Assembly (NCBI RefSeq): GCF_016811105.1
Contig: NZ_JAFBGM010000001.1
Location: 949,126 to 1,013,125, forward strand
Length of the DNA: 64,000 bases
Source: Aurantibacter crassamenti
Lineage (GTDB): Bacteria; Bacteroidota; Bacteroidia; Flavobacteriales; Flavobacteriaceae
Direction of reading: 5' to 3'
In this document: positions 25,226 to 35,041 of the stretch, piece by piece
How positions within the stretch are numbered: the stretch's first letter is position 1
How the letters are laid out: every line of letters starts with the position of its first letter
The notes under the pieces: model-generated
Database searches by the model: none
The model's input: the letters and a program-made list of their open reading frames with translations, nothing else
What the model was told of the DNA's origin: nothing
Made by a program: the position numbers and the translations under genes

Positions 25226-26806
25226 ATGGCAGGAGTAAAAGCCGCTGAGGTATCAGCAATCTTAAAAAAACAATTATCAGGTTTCAAAGCTGAGGCCTCT
25301 TTAGACGAAGTGGGTACTGTATTGCAAATAGGTGATGGTATCGCTCGTGTATACGGACTTTCAAACGTGCAATATGGCGAACTTGTTGAATTCGAAGGCG
25401 GCCTAGAAGGTATCGTTTTGAACTTAGAAGAGGATAACGTTGGTGTTGTATTGTTAGGCCCATCTCGTGGTGTAAGCGAAGGTGATGTTGTAAAACGTAC
25501 ACAGCGTATTGCTTCACTTAAAGTGGGTGAAGGTATTGTTGGTCGTGTTGTAGATACATTAGGTATTCCAATCGATGGTAAAGGACCCATTGCTGGTGAA
25601 ACTTATGAAATGCCACTAGAGCGTAAAGCGCCAGGTGTAATTTTCCGTGAGCCTGTAACCGAGCCATTACAAACTGGTATTAAGGCAATTGATGCGATGA
25701 TTCCTGTAGGTAGAGGTCAGCGTGAACTTGTTATTGGTGACCGTCAAACTGGTAAAACAACAGTTTGTATTGATACCATATTAAATCAAAAAGAATTTTA
25801 CGATGCAGGTGAGCCTGTTTATTGTATATATGTAGCTATTGGTCAAAAAGCTTCTACTGTTGCAGGTATTGCAAAAGTATTGGAAGATAAAGGCGCTTTA
25901 GCTTATACAACTATAGTTGCTGCCAACGCATCTGATCCTGCTCCTATGCAGGTATATGCTCCAATGGCAGGTGCTTCTATTGGTGAGTACTTCCGTGATA
26001 CTGGTCGCCCAGCATTAATTATCTATGATGATTTATCAAAGCAAGCAGTAGCTTATCGTGAAGTATCACTTTTATTAAGAAGACCACCGGGTCGTGAAGC
26101 GTACCCTGGTGATGTATTCTACCTTCACTCTAGATTATTAGAGCGTGCTGCAAAAGTTATCAATGATGATGAAATTGCAAAGAACATGAACGATTTGCCA
26201 GAAGTTTTAAAACCAATGGTAAAAGGTGGTGGTTCTTTAACAGCACTTCCGATTATTGAAACGCAAGCAGGTGACGTTTCGGCTTATATTCCAACCAATG
26301 TAATTTCGATTACGGATGGTCAGATTTTCTTAGAGCAAGATTTATTCAACCAAGGTGTAAGACCTGCAATTAACGTAGGTATTTCTGTATCTCGTGTTGG
26401 TGGTAATGCGCAGATTAAATCAATGAAGAAAGTTGCAGGTACATTGAAACTGGATCAAGCACAATTCCGTGAATTGGAAGCTTTTGCTAAGTTTGGTTCT
26501 GATTTAGATGCTGCTACGTTGAATGTAATTGAAAAAGGACGTAGAAACGTTGAAATCTTAAAGCAAGCACAAAACGATCCATTTACTGTTGAAGATCAAG
26601 TTGCTATCATTTATGCAGGTTCAAAAAACTTGTTACGTGATGTGCCAGTTGAAAAAGTAAAAGAATTTGAACGCGATTATATCGAGTTCTTGAATGCGAA
26701 GCACAGAGATGTATTGGATACTTTGAAATCAGGAAAACTGACTGATGAGGTTATCGATACATTAACAGCTGTTGCAAAGGATCTTTCAGGAAAGTATAGA
26801 AATTAG
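25226..26806 (+). CDS. atpA: ATP synthase F1 subunit alpha
   Basis: The 526-residue subunit has Walker A GDRQTGKT at 171-178, [15 protein letters not shown] (Walker B region), and the alpha signature [14 protein letters not shown]. It is full length and forms the non-catalytic sites of F1. The catalytic beta subunit (atpD) and epsilon (atpC) genes are not in this operon, as usual in Bacteroidota where they lie elsewhere. Confidence 0.98.
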   Translation: MAGVKAAEVSAILKKQLSGFKAEASLDEVGTVLQIGDGIARVYGLSNVQYGELVEFEGGLEGIVLNLEEDNVGVVLLGPSRGVSEGDVVKRTQRIASLKVGEGIVGRVVDTLGIPIDGKGPIAGETYEMPLERKAPGVIFREPVTEPLQTGIKAIDAMIPVGRGQRELVIGDRQTGKTTVCIDTILNQKEFYDAGEPVYCIYVAIGQKASTVAGIAKVLEDKGALAYTTIVAANASDPAPMQVYAPMAGASIGEYFRDTGRPALIIYDDLSKQAVAYREVSLLLRRPPGREAYPGDVFYLHSRLLERAAKVINDDEIAKNMNDLPEVLKPMVKGGGSLTALPIIETQAGDVSAYIPTNVISITDGQIFLEQDLFNQGVRPAINVGISVSRVGGNAQIKSMKKVAGTLKLDQAQFRELEAFAKFGSDLDAATLNVIEKGRRNVEILKQAQNDPFTVEDQVAIIYAGSKNLLRDVPVEKVKEFERDYIEFLNAKHRDVLDTLKSGKLTDEVIDTLTAVAKDLSGKYRN

Positions 26807-26876
26807 TATTGCGCAAAAAGTAAGAAGCAAAAGAATTTTTAAACACGAAGGGCTAATTACTATAGACTAACAAAGG

Positions 26877-27731
26877 ATGGCAAATTTAAAGGAAATACGG
26901 AATAGGATAGCATCGGTTTCATCAACCATGCAGATTACTAGTGCCATGAAAATGGTATCTGCAGCCAAATTGAAAAAGGCTCAAGATGCTATTACTGCAA
27001 TGCGTCCTTATTCAAATAAATTGACAGAATTGTTACAAAACTTAAGCAGTAGTCTTGAGGCGGGTAACAAATTTTCTGATCAACGCGAGGTGAAAAAAGT
27101 ATTAGTAGTGGCCATTACTTCAAATAGAGGTTTATGTGGTGCTTTTAATACTAATATCATCAAGCAAAGTTCCAAATTGGTTGAAGAAACATATGCTGGT
27201 AAGCAAGTTGATATTGTTGCTATAGGTAAGAAGGCAAATGATATTTTGGGTAAAAAGTATAGTGTTATAGCCAACCACAGTGCAGTTTATGAAGATTTGA
27301 ACTTTGAAAATGTAGCTAGTATTGCTGAAGAACTAATGGAAAAGTTCACCAATGGTTCTTATGACAAGATTGACATCGTTTATAACAAGTTTAAGAATGC
27401 TGCCACTCAAATCATAATGACAGAGCAATTTTTGCCAATTGTACCAATGGCAGGTGGTGAAGCTTCAAGTAAAGATTACATTTTTGAACCTTCAAAACCT
27501 GAAATTGTTGAGCAGTTGATTCCAAAGTCGTTAAAGACAATGTTGTATAAAGGTATTCGTGATTCATTTGCTAGTGAGCACGGAGCACGTATGACAGCAA
27601 TGCACAAGGCAACGGATAACGCAACAGAGCTTAGAGATCAGTTAAAATTGACTTATAACAAAGCAAGACAAGCGGCAATTACTAATGAAATATTAGAAAT
27701 TGTTGGAGGGGCTGAAGCATTAAATAATTAG
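26877..27731 (+). CDS. atpG: ATP synthase F1 subunit gamma
   Basis: A 284-residue rotor subunit with the conserved termini: MANLKEIRNRIASVSSTMQI at the start and YNKARQAAITNEILEIVGGA at the end. It is the last gene of the operon, followed after 66 bases by a strong terminator. Confidence 0.97.
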   Translation: MANLKEIRNRIASVSSTMQITSAMKMVSAAKLKKAQDAITAMRPYSNKLTELLQNLSSSLEAGNKFSDQREVKKVLVVAITSNRGLCGAFNTNIIKQSSKLVEETYAGKQVDIVAIGKKANDILGKKYSVIANHSAVYEDLNFENVASIAEELMEKFTNGSYDKIDIVYNKFKNAATQIIMTEQFLPIVPMAGGEASSKDYIFEPSKPEIVEQLIPKSLKTMLYKGIRDSFASEHGARMTAMHKATDNATELRDQLKLTYNKARQAAITNEILEIVGGAEALNN

Positions 27732-27797
27732 ACGTAGTCAAATTATATAATAGTAAAAGCACAAAATAATTAGGCAGAACAATAGTGAAGCCAAAAT

Positions 27798-27830
27798 AAA
27801 ACCTCACTGAAAAGTGAGGTTTTTTGTTTT
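27798..27830 (+). terminator. Rho-independent terminator of the atp operon
   Basis: A stem with arms ending CCTCACT and AGTGAGG (27798-27808 with 27813-27823) and a GAAA tetraloop is followed by a T-rich run. It closes the transcription unit that may start at sprE. Confidence 0.92.
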
Positions 27831-27863
27831 TTAGTACATTAAATTAGTAAAAGTAAATTAATC

Positions 27864-27889
27864 TAAAAGTCGTTTTTAATCGACTTTTA
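27864..27889 (+). promoter_or_regulatory. Hairpin just before the MFS efflux gene
   Basis: TAAAAGTCG (27864-27872) and CGACTTTTA (27881-27889) form a 9-bp stem with an 8-base loop, ending 8 bases before the ATG at 27898. There is no T-run after it. It may be an operator for an unlinked regulator or an RNA element affecting translation of the pump. Confidence 0.4.
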
Positions 27890-27897
27890 TCATCACC

Positions 27898-29133
27898 ATG
27901 AAGTCAAGCAAAACAGCCTTGCTATTTATTTTTATTACGGTTCTAGTAGACGTAATAGGTATCGGCATCATTCTACCAATTATTCCTGATTTAATTATGG
28001 AGTTGACGGGAGAAGGCACCCATATGGCCATAATTTATGGCATGTGGTTAACTACAGCATATGCCGGTATGCAGTTTTTATTCTCACCTGTATTAGGTGA
28101 GTTTTCAGATAAATATGGTAGACGACCAATATTGTTAATTGCTTTATTGGGTTTGAGTATCGATTATTTAATTCATGCATGGGCACCAACTATAGCTTGG
28201 TTGTTTTTAGGAAGATTTCTGGCAGGTATTACTGGTGCAAGTTTTACGGTAGCATCAGCTTATATTGCTGATGTAAGTACAAAAGAAAATAAGGCAAAGA
28301 ATTTCGGGTTAATTGGTGCTGCTTTCGGTTTGGGATTTATTATTGGTCCGGGTATCGGTGGTTTTTTTGGTGAGATAGATATCAGATTACCATTTTATAT
28401 TGCGGCTGGGTTAACGTTTTTAAATTTTGTCTTCGGATGGTTTTTGGTGCCTGAATCTTTAGCTCTTGAAAATAGAAGGCCAATTAATTTTACTAAAATG
28501 ATTCCTGGTGTTTCATTGGTTAGTCTTAGAAATTATAAGGGTGTATTGCTATTAATACTTGCGTTTTTCTTGGCAAACTTAGCAGGGCAAGCATTGCCAT
28601 CTACATGGGCGTATTATGGCATTGAGCGATATGATTGGAGTCCGAAGGAAATTGGAATTTCATTAATGGTTGTGGGCCTATTGGTTGCTATAGTTCAAGG
28701 TTTTCTAGTGGGCGTTTTAACTAAAAGATTTGGTAAGTGTAAGGTTATAATCATCGGCTTCTTCTTCTGGACCGTTGGCATGTTTCTATTTGCTTTTGCA
28801 AAAGAACCATGGATGCTTTATGCTTTTTTAATTCCATATGCTTTTGGTGGAATAGCGGGTCCAACAGTACAAGGAGTTATTTCAAATGAAGTTTCAGAAA
28901 AAGAACAGGGTAATTTGCAAGGGGCTATCACAGGCTTAGTAAGTTTAACTGCAATTTTCGGACAATTGATATTTTCACCTGTGTTTTATTATTTTATTCG
29001 ACCTGATACAGATATTTATTTTCCAGGGGCACCGTATGCGTTGGCAGCTATATTACTATTAGCTGCATTTGTTTTTGCTATTAGTGCTATGCGAAAAATT
29101 GATGTAGAGCCAGCAACAGAAATTGAAGCATGA
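27898..29133 (+). CDS. MFS drug efflux transporter (Tet/TCR family)
   Basis: The 411-residue protein has twelve predicted membrane helices. It carries MFS motif A (GEFSDKYGRRPILL) after helix 2 and the motif C-like GAAFGLGFIIGPGIGG in helix 5, as in proton-coupled tetracycline efflux pumps. No local tetR gene adjoins it. Many flavobacteria have such a chromosomal gene, so drug resistance should not be assumed; the substrate is unknown. Confidence 0.88.
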   Translation: MKSSKTALLFIFITVLVDVIGIGIILPIIPDLIMELTGEGTHMAIIYGMWLTTAYAGMQFLFSPVLGEFSDKYGRRPILLIALLGLSIDYLIHAWAPTIAWLFLGRFLAGITGASFTVASAYIADVSTKENKAKNFGLIGAAFGLGFIIGPGIGGFFGEIDIRLPFYIAAGLTFLNFVFGWFLVPESLALENRRPINFTKMIPGVSLVSLRNYKGVLLLILAFFLANLAGQALPSTWAYYGIERYDWSPKEIGISLMVVGLLVAIVQGFLVGVLTKRFGKCKVIIIGFFFWTVGMFLFAFAKEPWMLYAFLIPYAFGGIAGPTVQGVISNEVSEKEQGNLQGAITGLVSLTAIFGQLIFSPVFYYFIRPDTDIYFPGAPYALAAILLLAAFVFAISAMRKIDVEPATEIEA

Positions 29134-29192
29134 CAATAATACTGTCTTATAGAAACTTTGTTTCAAGTGTGTAAAAACAGTCCCTAATTCGG

Positions 29193-29200
29193 TACTTTTG
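29193..29200 (+). promoter_or_regulatory. Probable -7 element upstream of the flippase gene
   Basis: TACTTTTG matches TAnnTTTG, 22 bases before the TTG start at 29222. No clear -33 box was found. Confidence 0.35.
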
Positions 29201-29221
29201 AAACTGTAAACAAAAGCACTT

Positions 29222-30682
29222 TTGAATCCACTTAAAAAACTCTTTAAGCAAACTGCCATTTATGGCTTAGCAACTGTGCTTCCGCGTGTGCTCAATGTTT
29301 TATTATTACCGCTGTATACGGGTGTTTTAGAAACAACTAGTTACGGTAGAATAAGTGTAATTTTTTCTTGGATTGCTATTTTCAACGTTTTCTTGGCTTA
29401 CGGCATGGAAACCGCTTTTTTTAGGTTTTATAACAAAGCGGATGATAAAGAAAAGGTTGTGTCAACTTCCTTAATTTCAATTTTAGCAACAACAATACTA
29501 TTCATCGTAATTGCACTTCTTTTCCAAAATTCCATGGCAAGCGCTGCTAATTTTGATGTTCGGTTTGTTCGCTATGCAATTGCAATTATCGCCTTAGATG
29601 CATTTGTAATCATACCTTTTGCTTGGTTAAGAGCTAATGAGCGCCCCATGAAATACGCCATTATTAAGATAGTTAATGTGGTAATTAATTTGGGTTTAAA
29701 TGTTTTCTTTTTGCTAATGCTGCCAAGTATTGCAGAAGATAATTCTACTGGTTTCTTAAGTGCGATATACATTCCAGATTATGAAATATCGTATATATTT
29801 ATTTCTAATCTAGTAGCTAGTGCAATTACATTAGCATTAATGCTGCCACTATATTTAAAAAGTAACTATAATTTCGATATTTCGCTTTGGAAACAAATGT
29901 TCAAATATGCTTGGCCAGTTTTGGTTGCTGGTATTGCATTTACCATCAATGAAGTATTTGATAAAATTTTGCTAGAAAGGTTGCTTCCAGAAGATGTTGC
30001 AGACAGTGAAACCGGTATGTACGCGGCCTGTTACAAATTAGGCATGTTTATGACCTTATTTGCAACGGCTTTTAGAATGGGAATTGAGCCATTCTTTTTC
30101 AGTCATGCTGGCACTGAAAATCCACAACGGGCCTATGCGCAGATTACTAACTATTTTGTGGTTCTGGGGAGTATTATTTTACTTGCCGTAATTGTTTATG
30201 CTGATTTACTAAAAGTTATGTTTATTCCTAATTCTGATTATTGGGATGCTATGAAAGTTACACCCCTTATTCTTTTAGGTGGTTTTTTTCTGGGCATCTA
30301 TCATAATTTATCAGTGTGGTATAAGATTACTGATAAAACGCGATATGGCGCTTTCATTTCGGTTATAGGGGCGATTATAACAATAGGTATAAATTTTGCA
30401 TTAATTCCAGCGCTAGGTTATATGGCTTCTGCAATTGCTACTGTTTTAGCGTATGGAAGCATGATGGTTTTATCATATTATATCGGAAAATCACATTATC
30501 CTATTCCATATAATTTCAGAAAAATACTATTTTATCTAGGCGTTTCAATATTGTTTTCAGCATTGTCATTTTATGTTTTCAATCGAAATATGATTGTGGG
30601 CACACTATTCTTAGGATTGTTTCTAGCTTTAGTTTATAAAATGGAAAATGAAATGCTACGAAAAGTGTTTTTGAAAAAATAA
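29222..30682 (+). CDS. Oligosaccharide flippase / polysaccharide biosynthesis membrane protein
   Basis: A 486-residue protein with about 14 hydrophobic helices of the MATE/Wzx-MurJ-like superfamily. The N-terminus, reading MNPLKKLFKQTAIYGLATVL with an initiating TTG codon, is typical of the family in flavobacteria. It probably flips a lipid-linked sugar across the inner membrane. It heads a plus-strand group with dut, a TPR gene, a DUF4292 lipoprotein and an EnvC-like gene. Confidence 0.85.
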   Translation: MNPLKKLFKQTAIYGLATVLPRVLNVLLLPLYTGVLETTSYGRISVIFSWIAIFNVFLAYGMETAFFRFYNKADDKEKVVSTSLISILATTILFIVIALLFQNSMASAANFDVRFVRYAIAIIALDAFVIIPFAWLRANERPMKYAIIKIVNVVINLGLNVFFLLMLPSIAEDNSTGFLSAIYIPDYEISYIFISNLVASAITLALMLPLYLKSNYNFDISLWKQMFKYAWPVLVAGIAFTINEVFDKILLERLLPEDVADSETGMYAACYKLGMFMTLFATAFRMGIEPFFFSHAGTENPQRAYAQITNYFVVLGSIILLAVIVYADLLKVMFIPNSDYWDAMKVTPLILLGGFFLGIYHNLSVWYKITDKTRYGAFISVIGAIITIGINFALIPALGYMASAIATVLAYGSMMVLSYYIGKSHYPIPYNFRKILFYLGVSILFSALSFYVFNRNMIVGTLFLGLFLALVYKMENEMLRKVFLKK

Positions 30683-30738
30683 ATTAACGATGCCTTAAAT
30701 TCAATTTGGCATAACCGATGATATATAAATACGAACAA

Positions 30739-31173
30739 ATGAATATTAGAATAATAAATAAGTCTGCTCACGCTTTACCACATTACGAAACTGGTGCATC
30801 TGCGGGTATGGATTTACGAGCCAATATTACTACTGCACAAACGTTACAACCTTTAGAGCGTGCTATCATTAAAACAGGGTTGTTCATAGAGCTTCCTGTG
30901 GGCTTTGAAGCACAAGTACGTCCTAGAAGTGGTTTGGCTGCGAAAAAGGGAATTACGGTGCTTAATGCGCCAGGAACCGTTGATGCTGATTATAGAGGAG
31001 AAATTGGGGTAATTTTAGTTAATTTATCAAACGAACCTTTTACTATTGAAAATGGAGAACGCATTGCGCAATTAGTTATTGCAAAGCATGAACGTGCCGA
31101 GTTTATCGAAGTTGAAGAACTTTCTGAAACGGCTAGAGGTGAAGGTGGTTTTGGTAGTACTGGTGTGAAGTAG
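30739..31173 (+). CDS. dut: Deoxyuridine 5'-triphosphate nucleotidohydrolase
   Basis: The 144-residue trimeric dUTPase hydrolyses dUTP to dUMP. All five motifs are seen: [31 protein letters not shown] (catalytic Asp), GERIAQLVI and [10 protein letters not shown]. An in-frame ATG at 30718 would add seven residues; the ATG at 30739 gives the standard length and N-terminus (MNIRIINKS). A small 7-bp hairpin (31180-31197) follows it. Confidence 0.95.
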   Translation: MNIRIINKSAHALPHYETGASAGMDLRANITTAQTLQPLERAIIKTGLFIELPVGFEAQVRPRSGLAAKKGITVLNAPGTVDADYRGEIGVILVNLSNEPFTIENGERIAQLVIAKHERAEFIEVEELSETARGEGGFGSTGVK

Positions 31174-31225
31174 AGAATCTTAGTTTCGGTAAACTAATAT
31201 GATTGAAAGATTTTAATTAGTCATA

Positions 31226-32164
31226 ATGAAAAAGGCAACTTTTTATTTAATATGTGTTTTCGGATTCATCTCGATTCCACAGCTTATCTATGCCCAAGAA
31301 GAATCGCCTGATATTGATGTAGAAGAAAGTGCTGAAGTTTTTTTAGAAGAGTATTCAGATGCTTTTCAAGAGAATTTTTTCGAAGCCTTAAAACAAAAGG
31401 GAATCGAAAACTACGATAGGGCAATTAATTTGCTTTTAGAATGCAAACAGTTACAGCCCAATAATAGTGTGGTTGATTATGAATTAGCAAAAGCTTATCT
31501 CTTAAACATTGAATTTGTTGCAGGTCAAGAATATGCAATCATCGCAGTAAATTCAGAGCCTGATAATCTGTGGTATTTAAATACTTTAGTTACGTTGGTG
31601 CAAAAGCAAGGCAACACTATTGAAAGCATCAAATCTCAATTGTCTTTTTCAGATAAAAATTTAAAAGAGAATCTAGCTTTGATTTATTACAAGCAGAAAA
31701 AATATGAAAAGGCACTTGAAATACTAGGTCCGTTAGATGCTTCAACTTTTACAGAAGAACTTGAATCTAAAATTAATAGTGCTATTAAAAGAGTAGGTTC
31801 AAAGCCAAAATCTTCAGAAATAAAAAGTAAAAACACAGATGATAAGAATGTTTCAATAGCTTATAAATCTGAAATTGAAAGTTTAATTCTTGCGGATAGT
31901 AATACGCAGTTATTAAGCTTAAGTAAAGAAGCTCTAGACAATTATCCTTTACAACCTTATTTTTATTATGCTAACGGATTTTCCTTAATCAAAATAGGGA
32001 AGCATAAAGAGGCTATTGATGTGCTTGAAGCAGGGATTGATTATTTGTTAGATGATGATGAACTAGCAAATAAAATCTATTCTCAATTGGCTGAAGCATA
32101 TACTGCAATAGGTAATTCAGTAAAGGCGAATATGTATCTTAGCAAAGTAAAACCCAGATTTTAA
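31226..32164 (+). CDS. Secreted TPR protein
   Basis: The 312-residue protein has a signal peptide (MKKATFYLICVFGFISIPQLIYAQ), an acidic segment, and two groups of TPR-like helices separated by a charged linker (about 190-215). Such a gene lies between dut and the DUF4292 lipoprotein gene in flavobacteria. It is likely periplasmic and may work with the downstream EnvC-like protein in envelope assembly; this is inferred from conserved order. Confidence 0.78.
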   Translation: MKKATFYLICVFGFISIPQLIYAQEESPDIDVEESAEVFLEEYSDAFQENFFEALKQKGIENYDRAINLLLECKQLQPNNSVVDYELAKAYLLNIEFVAGQEYAIIAVNSEPDNLWYLNTLVTLVQKQGNTIESIKSQLSFSDKNLKENLALIYYKQKKYEKALEILGPLDASTFTEELESKINSAIKRVGSKPKSSEIKSKNTDDKNVSIAYKSEIESLILADSNTQLLSLSKEALDNYPLQPYFYYANGFSLIKIGKHKEAIDVLEAGIDYLLDDDELANKIYSQLAEAYTAIGNSVKANMYLSKVKPRF

Positions 32165-32178
32165 TTTTTAAGTGATGT

Positions 32179-32967
32179 ATGGTAATTGAATTGAAAAATA
32201 GAGTTGTACTATTTATTCTACTAATTATAGTGAGCTCATGCGGAACCAATAAATTAGCTACTGATGGCACTTTAAATAGTAAAATGTCTGCTAAAAATGT
32301 AATTAGACAGCATTATTTGAATCAGCTTGATTTCAAAACCTTGGCCGGAAAATTGAAAATAGATTATTCAGATGGCGATGGTTCTCAGGGTCTTACCGTT
32401 AGCTTAAGAATAGAAAAAGATAAAGCCATTTGGATTAGTGCACCTTTAGGAATTGTTAAAGCTTATATAACGCCAAATCGGGTTAGTTTTTATAATAAGC
32501 TAGATAATGAATATTTTGATGGTGATTTTTCTTATTTAAGTAATATTCTAGGAACAGAGCTTGATTTTGATAAAGTACAAAACTTGCTCTTGGGGCAAGC
32601 ACTTTTCAATTTAAAGGCCGAAACATATATGGTATCTGTAGCTGATGAAAATTATCAGTTAAAGCCAAAAGATGTGGGTACTCTTTTTAAAACACTTTTT
32701 CAAATTGAGCCCAAGAATTTTAAAATGTCGGCGCAACAAATATCACAACCGCTTCGTAAAAGGCTGCTAGATATCAATTACAAAAATTATCAGAAAATCA
32801 ACAAATGGATTTTACCCAACGAAATAAAAATTGTTGCCATTGAAAAAGATAATAGAAACGTAATTGATATTGCATACCGTAATATAGAGTTTGACCAAGA
32901 ATTACGCTTTCCATATAAAATTCCAGATGGATTTAAAGAAATCGTCTTAACTAAGAATGACTTCTAA
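32179..32967 (+). CDS. DUF4292 lipoprotein
   Basis: A 262-residue protein with a lipoprotein signal (VLFILLIIVSSCGTN, Cys at about residue 21) and a LolA/LppX-like beta-rich fold: NVIRQHYLNQLDFKTLAGKL is the typical opening of DUF4292. This suggests binding of a lipid or lipoprotein at the outer membrane. It overlaps the next gene by 11 bases. Confidence 0.85.
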   Translation: MVIELKNRVVLFILLIIVSSCGTNKLATDGTLNSKMSAKNVIRQHYLNQLDFKTLAGKLKIDYSDGDGSQGLTVSLRIEKDKAIWISAPLGIVKAYITPNRVSFYNKLDNEYFDGDFSYLSNILGTELDFDKVQNLLLGQALFNLKAETYMVSVADENYQLKPKDVGTLFKTLFQIEPKNFKMSAQQISQPLRKRLLDINYKNYQKINKWILPNEIKIVAIEKDNRNVIDIAYRNIEFDQELRFPYKIPDGFKEIVLTKNDF

Positions 32968-34192
32968 AAAAAGCAATATTATTTTTTGTTTTTTAGTGCT
33001 GTTTATTATGGCAGGCGCTCATGCGCAATCTACTGATCAACAAAATTTAGAAGCAAAGCGTGAGGCACTTCAAAAAGAAATAGAAGATATTAATCGTTTG
33101 CTTTTTGCGGAAAAAAAAGAACGTGGTAATGTTCTAGATCAGATGGAAGCGCTTGACAAAAAAATAAAAGTACGTCAAGAACTTATTGATGTAACAAACA
33201 AGCAAAGTAAGGCTTTGAATATTGAGATTAATGAGAATATTGAAAGTATTTCTATACTAAAGAAAGAGCTACAAGAGCGAAAAGACGAATACGCTTCACT
33301 TATTCAAAAGTCGTATCAGAGCAAAACGCAACAGAGTCGCTTAATGTTTTTATTATCATCAGAGAACTTTGTACAAGCTATGAAGCGGCTGCAGTATATA
33401 AAGCAGTACACTGATTATCGTAAATCACAAGGTTTGGCTATTTTGTCAAAAACCGATGAGTTGTCAGAAAGAAATCTTGCTCTTACCGAACAGCGAAAAA
33501 AAGCAGATCGATTGATTGCTGCCAACAAAAAAGCCAAAGGTGAGATTATGAAAGAGATAAAAGTTCAAAAAGAACTTTTGGCGAGTATTCGAAAAAATGA
33601 AAGTCAGTATGCGGCTGAGGTTCAGAAAAAGAAAAAGGAAACAAAGAAAATAGACCAACAAATAGAGGCTTTAATTCGTGCAGCTATTGTATCATCAAAT
33701 GCAAAAAATGAAAAAGAAGGGAAGAAATCGGTTATCTCTAATAAATTTGTGCTAACACCAGAAGCTTCTTTAGTAGCTGATAATTTTGCAGCCAACAAAG
33801 GAAAGTTGATTTGGCCTGTAGATAAAGGTATTAAAAGTCAGGGTTTCGGAATTTATGAAGATGCGGTTTATCCTGAAATTAAGCACGAAAGTAACGGTGT
33901 AATTATTACCACAGAAGAAGGCACAAGGGCGCGAGCAATATTTCAAGGTGAAGTAATTGCTATAATGAGCGTTCCGGGCGGAAATAACGGCGTAACGCTT
34001 AAACACGGCAATTATATCAGCACGTATTACAATCTTTCGGTTTTATTTGTAAAGAAAGGTGATGTTGTTGCAGCTAAGACAGAATTGGGTAAAGTTGCAA
34101 CCAATCGTTTAAATGGTCAAACGCGATTAAAGTTTTATCTTTATCAAGACACTGAAAAACTAAACCCAGAAGATTGGGTGTATCAACTATAA
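32957..34192 (+). CDS. EnvC-like amidase activator with degenerate LytM domain
   Basis: The 411-residue protein has a signal peptide, a long coiled coil (about residues 25-250) and a C-terminal LytM/M23 fold. The catalytic zinc ligands appear lost: the usual HxGxD region reads HESNGVII, lacking the Asp, and the HxH motif is replaced by LKFYLY. This matches EnvC, which activates cell-wall amidases rather than cutting peptidoglycan. It overlaps the DUF4292 gene by 11 bases, so the two are coupled. Confidence 0.85.
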   Translation: MTSKKSNIIFCFLVLFIMAGAHAQSTDQQNLEAKREALQKEIEDINRLLFAEKKERGNVLDQMEALDKKIKVRQELIDVTNKQSKALNIEINENIESISILKKELQERKDEYASLIQKSYQSKTQQSRLMFLLSSENFVQAMKRLQYIKQYTDYRKSQGLAILSKTDELSERNLALTEQRKKADRLIAANKKAKGEIMKEIKVQKELLASIRKNESQYAAEVQKKKKETKKIDQQIEALIRAAIVSSNAKNEKEGKKSVISNKFVLTPEASLVADNFAANKGKLIWPVDKGIKSQGFGIYEDAVYPEIKHESNGVIITTEEGTRARAIFQGEVIAIMSVPGGNNGVTLKHGNYISTYYNLSVLFVKKGDVVAAKTELGKVATNRLNGQTRLKFYLYQDTEKLNPEDWVYQL

Positions 34193-34204
34193 ATTCGAGT
34201 AGAA

Positions 34205-35041
34205 ATGGAAAATATCACAGATTTACAGGGCACTTTTGAACTGAATAATGGGGTCAAAATACCATATTTGGGCTTAGGCACATATCAGGCTGATAATGAT
34301 AATGAGGTTATTAATGCAGTTAAATGTGCGTTAGATTTCGGTTATCGTCATCTTGATACGGCATCAGTTTACGCGAATGAAGAGGGAGTAGGAAAAGGAA
34401 TTAAGGCGAGTTCTGTAGCTCGAGAAGATATTTTCGTTGTTAGTAAGGTGTGGAATAATGATCAAGGTTATGAAAGTACCTTAGAGGCTTTTGAGGCAAC
34501 GCTTCAAAGATTAGATGTAGAATATCTTGATTTATATTTAATTCATTGGCCTGTAAAAGGAAAGTATAAAGATACGTGGCGAGCGCTCGAAAAATTATAT
34601 CGTGAGAAACGAATTCGCGCAATTGGTGTTAGTAATTTTATGAAACATCATTTAGAAGATCTTATGCAAGATTCAGAGATTACCCCAATGGTTAATCAGG
34701 TAGAATTTCATCCATATTTGGTAAATCAAGATTTGGTAGATTTTTGTACTTCTAAAGGTATTCGATATGAAGCCTGGTCACCATTCATGCAAGGGAAGCT
34801 TTTTAAGCTAGATATTTGCAAAGAATTATCTGAAAAGTATGGAAAATCTCCTGCTCAAATCGTTTTACGATGGAATTTGCAAAAGGGAGTTGTGACTATT
34901 CCTAAGTCCGTTCATGAAGAACGAATTATTTCAAATGCAGATATTTTCGATTTTGAACTGAGCAAAGAAGATATTGCACAGTTAGATAATTTTGATAGAA
35001 ACGAACGCATTGGTCCGGATCCTGACAATTTTGATTTTTAG
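34205..35041 (+). CDS. Aldo/keto reductase
   Basis: A 278-residue NADPH-dependent oxidoreductase. The catalytic tetrad is visible: Asp51 and Tyr56 in YRHLDTASVYANE, Lys81 in VVSKVW, and His114 in YLIHWP. The cofactor region RWNLQKGVVTIPKSV near the C-terminus is also typical. It resembles 2,5-diketo-gluconate/methylglyoxal reductases, but the substrate is not known. Its TAG stop interlocks with the convergent thioesterase stop. Confidence 0.93.
   Translation: MENITDLQGTFELNNGVKIPYLGLGTYQADNDNEVINAVKCALDFGYRHLDTASVYANEEGVGKGIKASSVAREDIFVVSKVWNNDQGYESTLEAFEATLQRLDVEYLDLYLIHWPVKGKYKDTWRALEKLYREKRIRAIGVSNFMKHHLEDLMQDSEITPMVNQVEFHPYLVNQDLVDFCTSKGIRYEAWSPFMQGKLFKLDICKELSEKYGKSPAQIVLRWNLQKGVVTIPKSVHEERIISNADIFDFELSKEDIAQLDNFDRNERIGPDPDNFDF

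Noticed and set aside
24853-25590. Minus-strand frame of 245 codons opposite atpH and atpA
   Set aside because: It is the antisense of two highly conserved genes and rich in Ser, Thr and Pro from codon bias; no independent support.
27898-29133. Calling the MFS pump a tetracycline resistance determinant
   Set aside because: Family membership alone does not show the substrate, and there is no adjacent tetR or mobile element.
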